From Glutinoglossum americanum (Eukaryota > Ascomycota > Geoglossomycetes > Geoglossales > Geoglossaceae), in NCBI GenBank assembly GCA_020080175.1, contig JAGHQL010000119.1, positions 1 to 64,000 of the forward strand: a DNA stretch of 64,000 bases. Direction: 5' to 3'. A model generated the notes under the pieces. That model was not told where the DNA came from and searched no databases. It saw nothing but the letters and a program-made list of their open reading frames with translations. The stretch's first letter is position 1. Each line of letters opens with the position of its first letter. A program made the position numbers and the translations under genes. Positions 9,157 through 22,869 of this stretch are shown here, one piece after another.

Positions 9157-12100
9157 GTGAATCACCCTCGAGTTGCGTTCAAAATAAGTCGGCGAGGACG
9201 AGCTGCTGTGCTCAGAGGGAGCAACGCCCGAAGGGAGCAGCGGTAAATCGGAAATTTGGTTGTTCCTGCCGACTATAAAAAGATGCGCGGTGCTCTTTCT
9301 AGAGCGTCACCACTAGACGGACGGAGGGCAATCGGGATTGCTTATCCGCGGTCTACGATTCTACGTTGCGATTGAAGGCCGGAGGACGGATAAATGTATT
9401 TGTATTTCAGGATCGTTTGGTGGCCCTCGCAGGCACGTCCGTGCTGTGCTCGGGTGCGGTGCCGAAGGCGAGGTGGTGAGGCGAAGACAAGTTTAGGTGG
9501 CTGGTTGGTAACGGGCGAGTTGCAAATTGTTCGGTCAGGAACAGGCGCTGGAAGCAGGGCACCGAACGCCGATATGCCAGCGAAGGGGTAGATAGAATAA
9601 TCGCAGACTAATCGCAGACTAATCGCAGACTAATCGCAGACTGTGGGGGACTGAACAAGGCAAAACATAGAACAAAGCCGGATCAGATGTCAGGCGGGAG
9701 AAGTCGTAAAGATATAGATTGGGATCTTAGGTGGACGGGATGGCGGGAGGAATAAGGAAGAATAGGAATTGGAGAATTGGAGGGTGGAGCGCGCCGAGAG
9801 CGGTGGGCTTCGGCGTGGGCTTCAGCGTGGGCTTGTTTCTTGGGGCAGGCAGGTAGAAAAGCAACGAAGCCGGTCTAAAATCCACGCGCGAAAAGCGTAA
9901 AGTAAAATGGAGGGCAAGCTGCTCGAGCGGGCCAAGATGGTGTGGGAAGCCAGTCCGAGTCGGTCTAAGGCAGAGGACCTTGTATCCTGGGGAGTGGAAG
10001 GGGCGGCACCCCAGGCCTCGTTCATGGACTAGGAAGGCACCATCCATGGGCAGGAGAAGCTCGGGTGTGCCGAATGACGATGGCTTTTTGGGTGAGGGAT
10101 AAAGGCCGTTGGTCGCCATGAACCGCGGGAGGGTCGCATCTTGTCGCGTTTTGTCGCATTGAGTGGGGTTCGGCGAGTGTGGCCACACGAGTTGAATCAT
10201 CGATCCATTATTCATGCTCACCACAATCTCCTGATAGTCCACCGTCGGCGTCAAGGCGAGCGTAGAGCAAAGGAATCAGGCGCCCGGGCTCATGGAACTC
10301 GGGCGTAGAACCAACGAGAACGAGAGAGAAAAAAAGATTGAAGAGCCGGGCTGCGGTGTCATCTCCAGCCCCGTTGTCCGTCCGTTCCTCGTGTCGGTCT
10401 TCGGCGGCGGAGCCAGTCCGTGGTGGTAGCCGCTCCGGCTTGAAGCCTTCTCGCTCAGCTTTCCGCTACGGATGCAACCAGCACCAGAAACGGATCACGG
10501 TACGGTTTACGAGGTTTCTGACCCTTTATTTCTTCATTTAGCCCTCGTGGAATCACACCGTTCCACCGGATGTTATTTTGGGCGTCTCTATGGGGGCTAG
10601 GGCTGGGCAGTTTTCGCCTTCTGGTGATTCAACGTCGCCGCGCGATTCGCGAGGATTGTGCAGGAAACGCCGCGTCTCTGGTGTGGGGGTTACGGAGTAA
10701 TCAACCGGGCCTGAGCCCTGGCGATTCCCTGCCGATCGATTTGACAGGGCTCTCGTCCAAAAGAATGGTGTGCATCCGCCAATTTCCATTTCAGCTTCGA
10801 CCGGCGGAAATGAATTTCTAGTTAAATGAGCTCTGATTGCAACAGATTATCTTCTCCGCCAACGCGAGGCATATCCCGCACTCGTGGAAAGTAGGTGAGC
10901 TGGGGTGTATTCCGGTGGTCGGGGCTGATGAATGAGAGACGCGCGATTGCGGATGACCTCTGGATGTAAAATCCGAGCGAAAATATGCACACCCCACACT
11001 TTCCGTGTTTGAACAATCGCCGTTGTTAGAGTACTATCTTGGTTCGAATCTGAATCTCGTGAGTGCCGTGTGTCGAGCGTGGTGAAGGCTCGTTTGGAGT
11101 CGGGGTAAGCCAATAGGGTAATCAATGCAAGGTGCGGACGGGGGGTTTTCTTGAAGGGGAAACGCATCGTGTGTGCGGTTCCTCGGACACTCGTGGGTGA
11201 TGATCTCTGCGCGGGCGCAAAAAGCAACAATGCCTCGGGTCACCAAGGACCTGTAAGGCGCGGGAGCCAGGAATCAAGGCATAGGATCACTTGACAGGTT
11301 CTAAACTCGGATACTTGAACAGCTCATTCCTGCAGTTTCATACACTACGGTTGTGCGGTGAGAGTCTCTCCAACTACCTAACCTATGCGGCCGTCGGCAT
11401 CCAGCGAGATGTTAACGCTGTGCAACGCGGGTTCCTAGGCACTGCTCGCCAGCCGCAGCTGTTTGTTCGAGTAACATCCCGATTGATTCGTGGCAGCCTG
11501 TACATACGAGCAACGTCGTGGGGACTCGAAGGACCTGCATTAGCCGCGCAGAAATAACCCTATGGGAGTGGAAAGCTCACCAAGGAGTTTGTTGGGATTA
11601 TGCTATCCAGTACTTTTAAACGCATTTACACCGTTGTTCCCTATGCTTGGAGAAGGATTGCGGGCGCTGGCTACCTACACGAGAGAACGCGGCATACACG
11701 TAGCTAGCCCAGGGCCTCGGACCCAGACACGACACCTTCACGCTCACAACGCCTCTCTATACTTGCGGATCGTATGTGCAAAGAGAGGGTGCATTTGGCT
11801 AAGGTCAAAAATTGCCTACGGAATTTTTCTTGTGAAGCCGATGATCGGCAACTTGGCCTACGAATGTGCAGAGTTCTGGAATGTTCGCCACCTAGGGTCC
11901 ATCTTGGACTTCTCCGCATTCCGGTTGGGTTCCCATGCTGGCGAAAATTTTACCGCCCATCGCATTACTGCAACGATACGATTACCTGGCGATAAGCTCG
12001 CGATTAGCTCAATTTCAGAAAAAGCCAGAGAGTAAAAGTGGATGGCCGGGTTTTGTGGCGTCGTCAGGATATGCACAAGTCTGGGTGGATTTCCTGCTGC

Positions 12101-13720
12101 ATACACTTGGCCCATCTACCAGTTCTTGATGGTGGGAGCATGTCTAAAGCCCTGAACCCGGTGGCGACCTTTGGATCACAGCACCTCGGGTCGTCGATTA
12201 GACGACGTGATCTTGTCCATCTCAGCTACAACACTACCAGGGACATGACGAAATATTATCCTCTAGTCAGAGGCCATCTAACCTTTTGCATGAAATACTT
12301 ACGTGTGCCACTATCCGGCGAAGTCTGGTGCAGGACCAAATTGCTTGAGCTGAGAAGTTTCGCGCTCCGAGATAAATTCGCTCTTGGCCCTTGGATCAAG
12401 GAAAAAAAAAGTTTACTCGTTGCCACCTGATGCCGATCGGAAGCGATTCCGGCCCTCGTGGGGTGGATGGAGAAAAAGCCCAAGATCCTCGGCGGAGAAT
12501 AATCTATCGAACTCACTTTCATCTCTCGCTTTGCCTTTCGTGCGACGGGAAAGCATATTTTACCCTTGTTGTCTTGGGGTTTAAGTCTGTATTTTTACGC
12601 TCCTTTGGGGTTAGGGTCTGGGATAGAGTGCCCGTGTCCGGTTTACTGGTCGTGATGAACCCGTTGGTGTTTTTTTGGGATCCAGGGTCAAAACCTCGTG
12701 GATCAAGCACGAGATGTTCATCCTAAAACCTTCCACGGTGGGAAAGGTGATTACGGAATCTGTGTGTTCGCCAAGCTAGAATCTAGCCAAACGCTTTCAA
12801 CGAAAGTTCCAAGACCCATTTTACGTCATCCTATGGAATGCTCTACCCTTGTGTGATTGTCATTCGATGATCTTTTGCCCCAACCGCCGGCGCTTGCTCG
12901 ATTCCACCCCTTGCGCTGCTCGACCGTGTACTTGTACATAGTACGAGAGAGTACCAAGAACGACCAAGAACGGCCAAGAGCGCCCTGTGGTTACCGCGTA
13001 CGCTACGTACATGATACAACCCCACACTATTTTTATCCACCTGTCTTGAAGGTGCTGCAACCCCAAAAATCAAAGCCAAGAAGAAGGTAAAACCCCGTGC
13101 GTGGACAGCCGCATCCCGTGTTGAATCATATGCAACCGCCGAGGAAAACGAAGGCCAAGACTTTTTTTTTTTTCGGATACGATGGCATCGTACGTGATGC
13201 CTAATTTGCCCTATTTTGGCGCGTTGTATTACCGCCAGCCATCTATGTACCCATACATTGACGTACCCGCAAACACCTCCTTAATCATGCGAACCGCAAG
13301 AGGAGAAAAACGCCCAGCCGGGACCGAACCTCCAAGCACTCTTCACAAGACGAGTGACTTTCCGAATGTGCGAGTGTCTTGGGGCTACGCTCGGGGCTTG
13401 GCGGGGCGGATTCTCTTGGTAAGGGGGATGTAACGTCTTCCAAGATTTCCAGGAGGGCACATTGCGGTATGTAGTGATACCACGCGGTTCATTCCCTTGA
13501 TATAACGGTATCATTGTCTTGAATGACGCCTCATTCAAAGTCCACAGTTATCGTCTTGGCAAGAGAGCCAGCATTTCCCGGAACGATAAAAAATTTTGAG
13601 CAAATGGAAAAGATGCACGGAGCTTTTGTCTATAGCCTATTATGGCTCACAACTCTGCCACCTCTCTAAATGCAAGCGACAAGAAAACCCATGTGAATGT
13701 TACCTGGAATTGTTCGCTCC
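9157..13720. other. Long gene-poor region upstream of the kinase gene
   Basis: This 4.6-kb stretch lies between the 5' end of the kinase gene and the 3' end of the BEACH gene, both on the minus strand. Base composition is mixed, not AT-rich. Reading frames of up to 175 codons occur (9727-10254 minus, 11562-12035 plus). Neither shows a recognisable domain, and the first begins at a non-ATG codon. An 11-bp tandem repeat lies at 9598-9641, and a plus-strand TATAAAAAG occurs near 9274. I see no transposon ends. It could hold a long kinase 5' UTR or non-coding transcripts. Confidence 0.55.
9598..9641. repeat. 11-bp tandem repeat, four perfect copies
   Basis: The unit TAATCGCAGAC is repeated exactly four times head to tail, ending in a fifth partial copy. 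The unit length is not a multiple of three and the repeat lies outside any gene, about 440 bp upstream of the kinase start codon. Confidence 0.95.
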
Positions 13721-16700
13721 TCATCGCTGAGACCCATCGTGTCGTTGCACGCAGTCCCATTCGTACTGGGGAAATTAAAATATTAGCGTAATCCGTTGGT
13801 TGCACCCGCGCTAGGAAGCAGGAGGCTTACAACCCGTCCATTTTCATCTCCGGTATAGACAACCTGTGCCATTGGTAGGATGCAAGTCATGCTACAGGAG
13901 ACATTCATCCCCTCGTTATGAAACTGGTCGACGTGATTTAGTCGTTTTATGTGCTCTAGCTGAAACTCCCCATTGTGGATCCTCTTGTTCCATATCTGCT
14001 CAGGATTAGTCGAATATTCCTTTCACACGTTGGAGAAAGGCTAGCCCACATTTACAACGCCACGTTTATGACCCGTAAAAAGAATATCGCGTTCTAACCA
14101 TTCGTTGCCTGTACCCTCGTAGAAGGCGCAGGATACAACGTGATCGTCATTTGTATCACAGACAGGCTGATCAAGGAGGGGCTGCCCATTCAGAGTATAT
14201 AGAGCAACGTTCTGGCCCCGACATAGCATAATATTGCCTGTCACGTCGTTGATACGAGCGCACTGATTCTAGTTAGCTGTAAGCCTGGAAGAACAAACAC
14301 ATTGAATAGGTAGCCCTGCCTCAACCTGTGAACCAGAAGCAAGCTTTCGTACAAACTCCAGTCGATTTAGATCCCACAGGAGAACCTGGCCATCAGTCGA
14401 AGCTGAAAGAAAGGCACTGAAAGACCTAGATATCGCTATCGTGGAAACTGGTTTTCTGTGACCATATAGGCACACTTTGGGCTGTAAGTCAACGGCTTTG
14501 GGGCCGGATATGACCGCCCACACTGATATGGTGCCATCCATTCCTGCTGTAATCAAGGTTCTCGAATCTGCAAATAACGCACAAGAAAGCTGCCCCTGGT
14601 GGAGATGCTCGAATAGTCCAGCAAGCTGCTAAAAGTGAGTTGACTTGAAGCTGACTTGGAACTTCCTAGGGTGGAAGAGCGTACCTTTTTGGTATCCGCA
14701 AAATAGAACCGGACACTGCCGTCTGCAAACCCCCATTCCATATACTTATCATAGTTTGGCGGGATATCTAGTCTAAAAGCTGCAGAGCAAAGCAGTCGCT
14801 CGTATTTTGATGAGAATAGCAAAGAGGAAACACGCTCGTTACTCTCTGATGGGAATCGTAAGTCTTGAAACACTGAATGGTTGAACTTCGACAGCTTACC
14901 AAGTAATGGGAAGGGAAGCCTCGTCAAGGACTCAGCTGCGGTGTCTAATCTCTTGAACTTATGTTGGACCGCCTCACGCTGAGGATGAGATCTCTGGAAG
15001 ACCTGGTGTGGTGTCTGCCCGAAGTTGTGGATAATCCCTATAGTCGCTAGCCGCTCCACTGGGTCTTCTATATTATCGAGATCTTTCGCGCCGCGATAAG
15101 AGAGATGGTGGAACACGTTGGTGGCTTCGAGGGCAGCCTCACCCATTTGCTTGAATCCAAAAACCAAGTCAATCCATTCATGGAGATGTTTGCTGACGTG
15201 GGGGCTCTCTAAGGCCTCCCGATGTTTCGCAATGAAGATGTTTGGATCGCCTTTGGCCCAAGGAGGTAAAACGACAGAGTCAATAGCTTCTCCTGTCCCT
15301 TGTCTGACGCCGAAATTGTAGCTGTTGGAATTCGACAGAAATTCGGGCAAATAAAAGAATTCTGGTATCAGTTCTCTGACATCTGTCATATTATCTCGTG
15401 ATGCCGATATCCAGGCCTTTTCAATAGAGTAGAATAGCCGGTCAGCATGGTCAAAACTACCACCTTGAAGTAAAAGATATGACTTGACAAATGGTTGCAA
15501 TCGGATTAGATAGGATGTAACAATCATCGCAGATGAATAGTGGGTGCCGTAATGAAAAGGTGGAGCGTTGTGATCACCCATCTCTGCAAAGGAGTGATAC
15601 CGATCTCTGAACTCTGCTTGTCTCTCGAGATTCTGACAGCCCATGGGTTTTGATAGATCTCTGAAAGTTCGCGGGTTTGTGAGATCCAGCTCGTCACTTG
15701 TGTAGTCAGCCAGCACCCAAGGAAAGACCGGATACTGGGTCAGATCGTTGAAAGTACGCCCTGCCATTGTGTTTACCAGCATCAAGTAGTGAAAGTTCGA
15801 GATCTCCCCTTTCACCCACTTCCGCATTGCTGGGTTGGATGCGATAGGGCTGAATACGTTGGCAAATTTTGACCCAAATGTCTGGGGCGCGTCTTCCGGG
15901 CTCTTCAGCGCCTCTAGCCTCCAAGAATCTTCAGGGTGCGGAGATACTGAACCGCCGCTAATATGGGGAGCTTTTGCAGTGAGCTTTATGTACAACTCGT
16001 TTCGGAGATGTGGACCGATCGCTGTCAGCAGGTAGCTGCGGCCGTCCGTGAAAAATACTTCAATTGCAACGTCCCTAAATAAGAATCGCCGCTTGGATAT
16101 GCTGACCACATCTCCCCACTTCCAGTTTCGAGACTCATGTTCTCCACCGCTGAGATGGTTTGATTTCCTATCGCTTGACTCCCTTCCGGAAATCATTTGC
16201 AAATAAGGGTCTCGTTCTTCACGCGGTGCCTGCCAAACGTTGACAATCTCTCCGTCCGAACGCTGGAAGAAGTTGTCCATGAGGTATAAGGACACTTTGC
16301 CAAGAATCAAGAGGCCTTCACAGGCCTCCAACCCTACAATGCGTGAGACATTGTAGACATGCTGAACTTGGTCGCCACGCTGAAGGCTTCGCATGACCTT
16401 CCGGTTCTTGTCTTCGTATCCATCCTCATCTGAGCGGGGATCCTCGACGAGCTCAAAGTCCTCCTCCTGTTCCTGCGGCTCATCAACTATACTGGGAAGT
16501 GCGGATGGTTCAGCTGCGTTAAATGCGCTATCACCAGCTGTCATATTTTGCACCGCCGTAGGCGTAACGGTAATGGCGTCAGCCCCTACGAGGCCTATTT
16601 TTGTATCGAGCTTGAGGCCGCTACTTGGGTAATTGTCTGTGAGTTTCCGTTTGGGCTGATAGTCATGTTGATGTGCGTCTATATCTGGTGTAACCCGCAG

Positions 16701-19700
16701 CCTCATCCTGTTCCGCCCCTCAGTTTGATCTAATTGCCATTTTTGAGTGCTGTCGTCATCTAGAAGGCCACAGGGTCTCCGGAGATCTTGGTCTAACTTG
16801 GTAAAGGCCGAGGCAATGAAACTGAGATTATCTTGGTGATCTTGCATTACTCTTTGGTGTTTCAGGTGCTCGGAGGCATAAATATTATTCATCCAGTGAT
16901 TGGAAGCTACTTCGTGTCGGCGAAACGTGTCTTCATCCGCGGATTCTTCAAGAAGCCAATGCCTCAGCTTCTCCTTTCGTTTGACGGTCCTGCTTCTGGC
17001 ACATTCCTCTGTTTTCCGGTTCTCCTCAGACACAAAGTCTTCCCACGACTTTGACATTGCTCCGAAAAATAAGGAATCTAAATCCTCACGATGGTCATCT
17101 ACCCAGTATATGAAGGTTCTGTTGTCAAGCTCCATCAGTTTCTTGAAGCCGGATGAGAGTCGTTTCTGATCCATGTTTGTCGCATGGTTGAGGATTGCGG
17201 AAGTCTCAGTTGGCTTTTGCACCAGTAGGAATCGCCAAAGGTTTGCTGCGGCGAGTCTAATTTCCTCCCGTGGGTCTATGAGCTTAGTGTAAAGTAAATA
17301 GCATATTAATCTTAAAAATCCGGCCTCGGTATTTTCGGGGGATAAGATGATTGTTTGCCAGTACAGTAGTTTATCGAGAAATGATAAGGCCTGCTTCTCT
17401 TGGGCCCTAGGCTCATCCAGCTCGGATAGACGCAAGAGTACAACTCTTAGAAAGACCAGTCGGATGGTGGAAATCGCCTGACTACAGAGACGAACGCTCT
17501 TAATCTGCGCCACATCTGGCCGTTGTAGGTATTCTAGGATTGTTCCCGTAAAGTCAAGAAGAGGCTCCGCTCCGCTGAGAAACCACCCCTCAAAGACAGC
17601 TTCGCCAACATGAGATGTGAACCGGGCCATATTGGTTATGACTTTTGGCTCCCAGAGCAGTTTTTGATTCAATTGGAGAGTATTTCCAAGCTGTGATAGC
17701 GTATTTCGTAGTAGATATGATTCGAAGTATACCTGGTGCTCCTGGAAGCCTGGGGGGACTTTAAGATGGAGACCAAAGCCAGGGAACTCCTTTCTCTCAA
17801 GAATCTGATCCATGAAGGCCGCTATGACAATCTCCAAGAGTCCTTCAACAACAGAATTACTTATAGTTAGGGTGGGCATCGTTCTGGACTTTGGGGACAT
17901 TACCGGAGTCAATCGTGCTGATGAGGGACTGTGTGGGGATTGGTCAGATGTGATCAAAACAAATGACGATCCACGCCTTAAAGGGGCGGCTCTCTGGGTT
18001 GTCGGGCTAGGGGGAATATCAATGGTTGTGGTCCGTACTATTGGGGGTGCTCGGTTTCCAGTGTGGGACAAAGGCCTGATAACCACGTCACTTCCATCGA
18101 AAGTTAAGGCTGAGTCCCGGGAGTTGAGCTCGGTCTCGGGACTGACCGTATCAGAGCTGACGATGACTGGAAACAGCACAAAGAGAAGCTCTTGTACATA
18201 GTTTGACGACACTGCGAAGTCTCTAAAGCTCTGGGATTTGGTGTGGATATCGATGAGAAATCGAGATATAGTATGAAGAATTACAGCATACTCGCTAAGT
18301 CGCTGTTCAGTTGGTTTTTTATCTTCTGCTAAGAAGTTAGAAACAATAGGTTCTGATCAAATGAAGGAAGCTTACCGAGTGAAGCCAGTTCCACATTCAG
18401 AGACATTGATCTTCTCCTAGTGTGTTTAGGTGCTGATTCGTTAGGTCTCAGGAAGCCACTATCGCCATTACCAAGCTCCCTTAAAGGGGAGTCGGGATTT
18501 TTTTGGTCCATTACAATGGTCTTTAGCCCGTTCTGTAGCATGGATGCTATTACAGGAAAGACTTCTGGATAGACCACTTTTGCTGCTCCGTTGGCAGAGA
18601 ATGTCTCTAACAGGCTGTACAGCTCAAACGGCCGCCCAAAGTCAATATGTGCAACGTCATGATTGAAAAGTATTGCGAAGCAAATCGGCCAAATGGTTGG
18701 TATATTCCACCATCGCTTGAGTCGATGTCGCATGACTACAAAGCCCCCGGTTTTCGTAGCGAACTTACTGACATAGCCTGGGCCGTGGGAAATGAGCAAG
18801 CGTGCAAGGATTTTGACTCCTAATACAACGACGCGTGCATCATCTTCTGCAAGGAGATATAGTAACCACTAAAAATGATTAGCTTTTTGTGATATTGGAA
18901 TAGCTGGGGTTTAACGGACTTTATTTGTTACTGTTCTCGCAAACTTCTTGATATTAACCGTTCCAGTCTCTTCGCATAGTAGCTCACTGTACATTTCTAG
19001 AACTTTCACCCCTATTTGAGAGCGGGAAAGGGTGTTTGAATTGGTGCCGGGTTGAAACTGGGTGATTGTACCCGACCTTGCCGGCGACGTCGCTGCTTTC
19101 TGCCGAATCTGAAGTGTGCTCTTCCTTGATCTCAATGTCCTGGCCGGTTGGTGGTCACTCTTGTGAAGGGCGTAAGTAATAAAAAGAGACAGCGATCTCA
19201 GGACATCTGAAGACATGTTACTGCTGACAAGGGATTTGAAAGCGGCCATGAATTCCGGGAACACCTCTGGAGAGAATGTATCAACTTTCATAGCGCCGAT
19301 CAGCTTCTTCACGATACCTATGTGAAATGTGAGCACACACTATAAAGATCGGAAAGATAGACCATACGCATGCGAAATAGCCGCCTTGAGTTGAAGTGGT
19401 GAAACTTGCTGTTATTGCCGAACGTGACGAATTGTTTGTAATATTGCTTTTGTGTAATGCATGCAGTTTTTCGCCACATGTCGAAGTCCACCAGGAGGAT
19501 ACGATATGCCAATGGGTTGACGATAATTGACTCCTCTGGCTTGTCATGTTGGTATCCAACAAAGCCTAGCACGAGGCTTAGCAATTCGAAGCTTAGCTTG
19601 TCACGCTCTTCGAGGCCCCCTTCAATAATAGGGGGGTATCCGGAGTCGCTGGAGGAGATTATTGCCCCTGCTCCTATCTTTCCTCGAAGTAGAGCCCCTA

Positions 19701-22047
19701 AAATCCCAAAACCATTCTCTCGTTCCATCGCTTCGCTATTCCGCCAGCTTCCTTTCACACTTTCGAATAAAATCTCTACAGCGCGAACTACAGCTTCTCT
19801 AGTCCTTGCCATCTCAACGAGCTTTATACCTACAGCTGCAGACCCTCCAACTCGCCAGCTTGCATCATCGAGAGACTGGGGAACGACAACAATTGGTTCC
19901 CCAGTCAAGGTAGCTACTCCGTGGGGTTGGGTCAGAGCATCATTGATGAAAGGGACCGCGCCGTTAATTACGATAGCATTTCCTCCTGATCGAGTTAGTT
20001 GCTGCAGATTTTTGGCTGCCGATTTTGATAAAGACTTAATGAGTTGTGACTCATCTATGTTGTTTCGGTCATCGTCATCTAAGACCGCGGTAGGCGAAAT
20101 ATTGAGCAGTATTCGAGACTCCGGTAAAATGCTACTCGCTTTCTGACGGATAGCCGATACGATCTCCGATTTCTCTTCTTTACCAGGATGCATGATCTCG
20201 TTGCGCATGTTAAGCGCTGCTGAGGCTTCGTAGGTCTGAAAAGAGCCAAGACAATCCTGGAAATTACCATTATAACGGGGGCCAAGACGGTAATGTACAG
20301 CGATAAGATCATCGCTCAGTGACTCGTCGAAGAGATGGGCTGATGCCAGGGACCATCGGGAAAAAACTAAATCTCTGCCTAGTCGAGACGAGAGATCTGC
20401 GGGTGTCCCTAAGAAAACCTGAACAGGATTATGTTTGCCTCCTGACGAAGATAGGGAAGCAAAGCTATCTGTACTGGAGTTTTGAAGCGGCGGACTCGCC
20501 GGATACTGGCACTTCACTTGCTCTACAAACTCACCATCAATAAAGAGTGCGGCTTTGCTCGACGACGTAGTCCGAGGACGGCGGTGAACTAAGCCAAGGT
20601 GGTACCAGCGTCCCTCTTCAAATGTCGTTGACTTAAAGCGAACGCTCGCTTTTGCAGAGGTGACAGATGTTTGCAAAATGAATTTTTTGGTATCCCTCTC
20701 AATGTAGGCTAGTAGAAAACAAGTTTGGCTTGTGTCGAAGACGCCAAAAATAGTGGTGTGCATCTGGGGGTCAAACCTGTCGACATGGATCCATCCAGTG
20801 AAGGTATAGCCAGCGCTAGAAGAGGTAGGTGGGAATGTGCGGCCTAGCGTTGACAATTCTACTGAAGAAAAGCCGTGCAACGAAAGGTCGAACTGAATAT
20901 GCGGAGGTCCCCTAGACGAACGGATTGCACGCAGCAGGAATTCCGCAACTCGTCCAGAACTGCTTGCGTTCCGGAAAAGGCAATAGGCATCTTCAAGCTG
21001 GGTCACGCCAAGAGTGGCAAGGATATCAGCCACTTCCTCTAGGACATCAGCCTCCCACGGAGATATTGAGGAGTCGAACACGTAGGGTAGAATAGTGGAC
21101 AAGACGCCTGTTGTGTGAATAGCCACAAGATTGTACTTTGATGAGGTAGCAATCTGCTTGAGGGCGAGCAGCACAGACAAAGATGTAACTTTGAGTGAGG
21201 ATTCTGCGGCCGTGTCGCGCCGTGGCAAAGCCAACCATAGATTAACAACCGTTGGTATGATCTCGGGGTTGAATAATAATATCTTGTCTCCTAAACAGTT
21301 GCGCAGTCTCTGGTTTATGCATTTGATTGTATTCGCGTCATGCAGTGGAGCCTTGGGGAGCCCACCATGACTTTCAACCCCCCCCTTATCTTCAACCCCG
21401 CAATGAGTGTCGTCGTGTAGTGTATGCTTGCCTGCGAGGTGCCTTCTGATGCTTCCAAACATCTGCACTAATGTCTCATCCGCTAAGGCAAAGGCAATAA
21501 GACAGCCAAAGAGATTTTCTTCACGGCTCTCGTCATCCGGGTCTGCTTCTGGACCAACACCAGCAACGCCTGTGCTGGCAATAGCCTGTTCCAGCGCTGC
21601 CCATCCTCCGCCTTCTATCCGTTTCGTGAAATATCTCCGGTTTCCCCAGTGCCCCCGCAAAGCTTCTGCGAGCACACCCAGTGTGGCTCTGATTAGCTCG
21701 AAGAACTGAACTTTGCCCTCATCGGAAAGTTTTCTAGGATTATAGAACCCAGAAACTGAGAGTAAAGAAGTGAGCAGCGCTTGAAAGCCGTGCTGATGCC
21801 TGAAGACGTCCTTTGGCTTGCTTTGTTGATCTGATTCTATAAGGAGTTGGCGGATATGGTGGAGGGTTTGCGATTGTACCTGAAGATCATCGGGTGTGTG
21901 CGCTGTGAGGGGCCTTTGGAGCGAGTTTATCAGTGGCTCGAGCTCGGCCGTTAGAGCTATGCTCATAGGAGATGCTGAAGCTGCCGTAGAAGACCGATGG
22001 CGACGTGGACGGGACGCCATTGTCGTTGCGTTACTGGAATTCGGCAT
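13721..22047 (-). CDS. BPH1: BEACH/WD40 domain protein (Bph1/neurobeachin family)
   Basis: Eight exons (22047-19368, 19317-18920, 18868-18376, 18325-14685, 14625-14326, 14262-14050, 13995-13831, 13765-13721) encode about 2,644 aa. The seven introns are 50-65 bp. Order of parts: an N-terminal helical armadillo-like region; a concanavalin-like domain around residues 385-520 (YTFTGWIHVD, RWYHLGLVH); a long solenoid; a PH-BEACH domain near 1850-1990; the BEACH domain near 2010-2300 (NTMAGRTFNDLTQYPVFPWV, IELP-equivalent region, DLVFGFKQMG); and C-terminal WD40 repeats (LITAGMDGTISVW, FTGHKRGVVNIWN, VVYTGDENGRVYEWDC). Family members regulate lysosome/vacuole and endosome trafficking and membrane fission. 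The intron at 14049-13996 has an unusual GTGGGC donor, chosen because it restores GVVNIWN. A later ATG (22020) is an alternative start. Confidence 0.93.
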
Positions 22048-22869
22048 TGTCAAGCTCTGTCATTGAGCTGGTCTTGATCACCAAGCACAGGCGACGAGTT
22101 TATGAGCGCTGGGTAGGTTGAATCACTCTTCATCCGTAGTCAAGAGCGAGGCGAAGCAAGAGGGGAGTAAGCATTCATGGCACTCCGTAAATGACAATTA
22201 TAAACTCCAAGATTTTGATCACGATTGCCTGAATACCTCGAGCTCCACAGCTTGAACGATTCTCAGCGCCTAATCATGTCTTACTAAGCATGGCACAACT
22301 CTGAATTTGGTAACGAATCCTTTCCGAGCCTGTAAGTTGGCTTTTGGTGCCCCATACATGTGCAATTATAATTCAACAAACACTCAAAGTGCACAAGTAG
22401 TGCTACTGTGAGATGTGGTGTTTTAGCTGTTCAGCGTGGGGATGATAGGTCACCTACTGTGAACATGTGAATAGTAAATGGAGGGATGCCAAGCCCACCC
22501 TCGTTGCATTATTTACTAAACATATAATACTCTACTATTGTCTGCGTACATTGTAGCACCCATTAATGCATCAATAATCCCTCGGGTGGGCAAGGCCGGC
22601 TACCTGCGGACTGAACCCGTGACACAGCCAGAGCCGGTTTTGTTTGTTGGCTGGTGAATGGATTTGGCTTAGTGAAGACTACCCAGCCTTCCGACCATAC
22701 GTCGCCATCATTACAGCACCCGAAACATCAAAAGCCCCCGTCTTCCTCCACACTCATCTTCCCTCCATAGTCCATCTCTCATCCGTCAGTACATCTTCCT
22801 TTCCATCTTTCTGTTTTAGTTGTTCCCGTGACCATAGATAGACGTGGAGCTCTAACAACCGCCTTTGCA
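22048..22869. promoter_or_regulatory. Divergent intergenic region between BEACH and protease genes
   Basis: This 820-bp spacer lies between two divergent start codons. A C/T-rich leader (about 22740-22825) directly precedes the protease start, as often seen at fungal transcription starts. No conserved binding site could be assigned with confidence and no coding signal is visible. Confidence 0.5.

Noticed and set aside
9727-10254. 175-codon minus-strand frame
   Set aside because: It begins at TTG, is rich in Pro/Leu from biased composition, and shows no domain or splice context.
11562-12035. 157-codon plus-strand frame in the long spacer
   Set aside because: No family signature, no conserved hydrophobic pattern, and overlapping frames of similar length on both strands.
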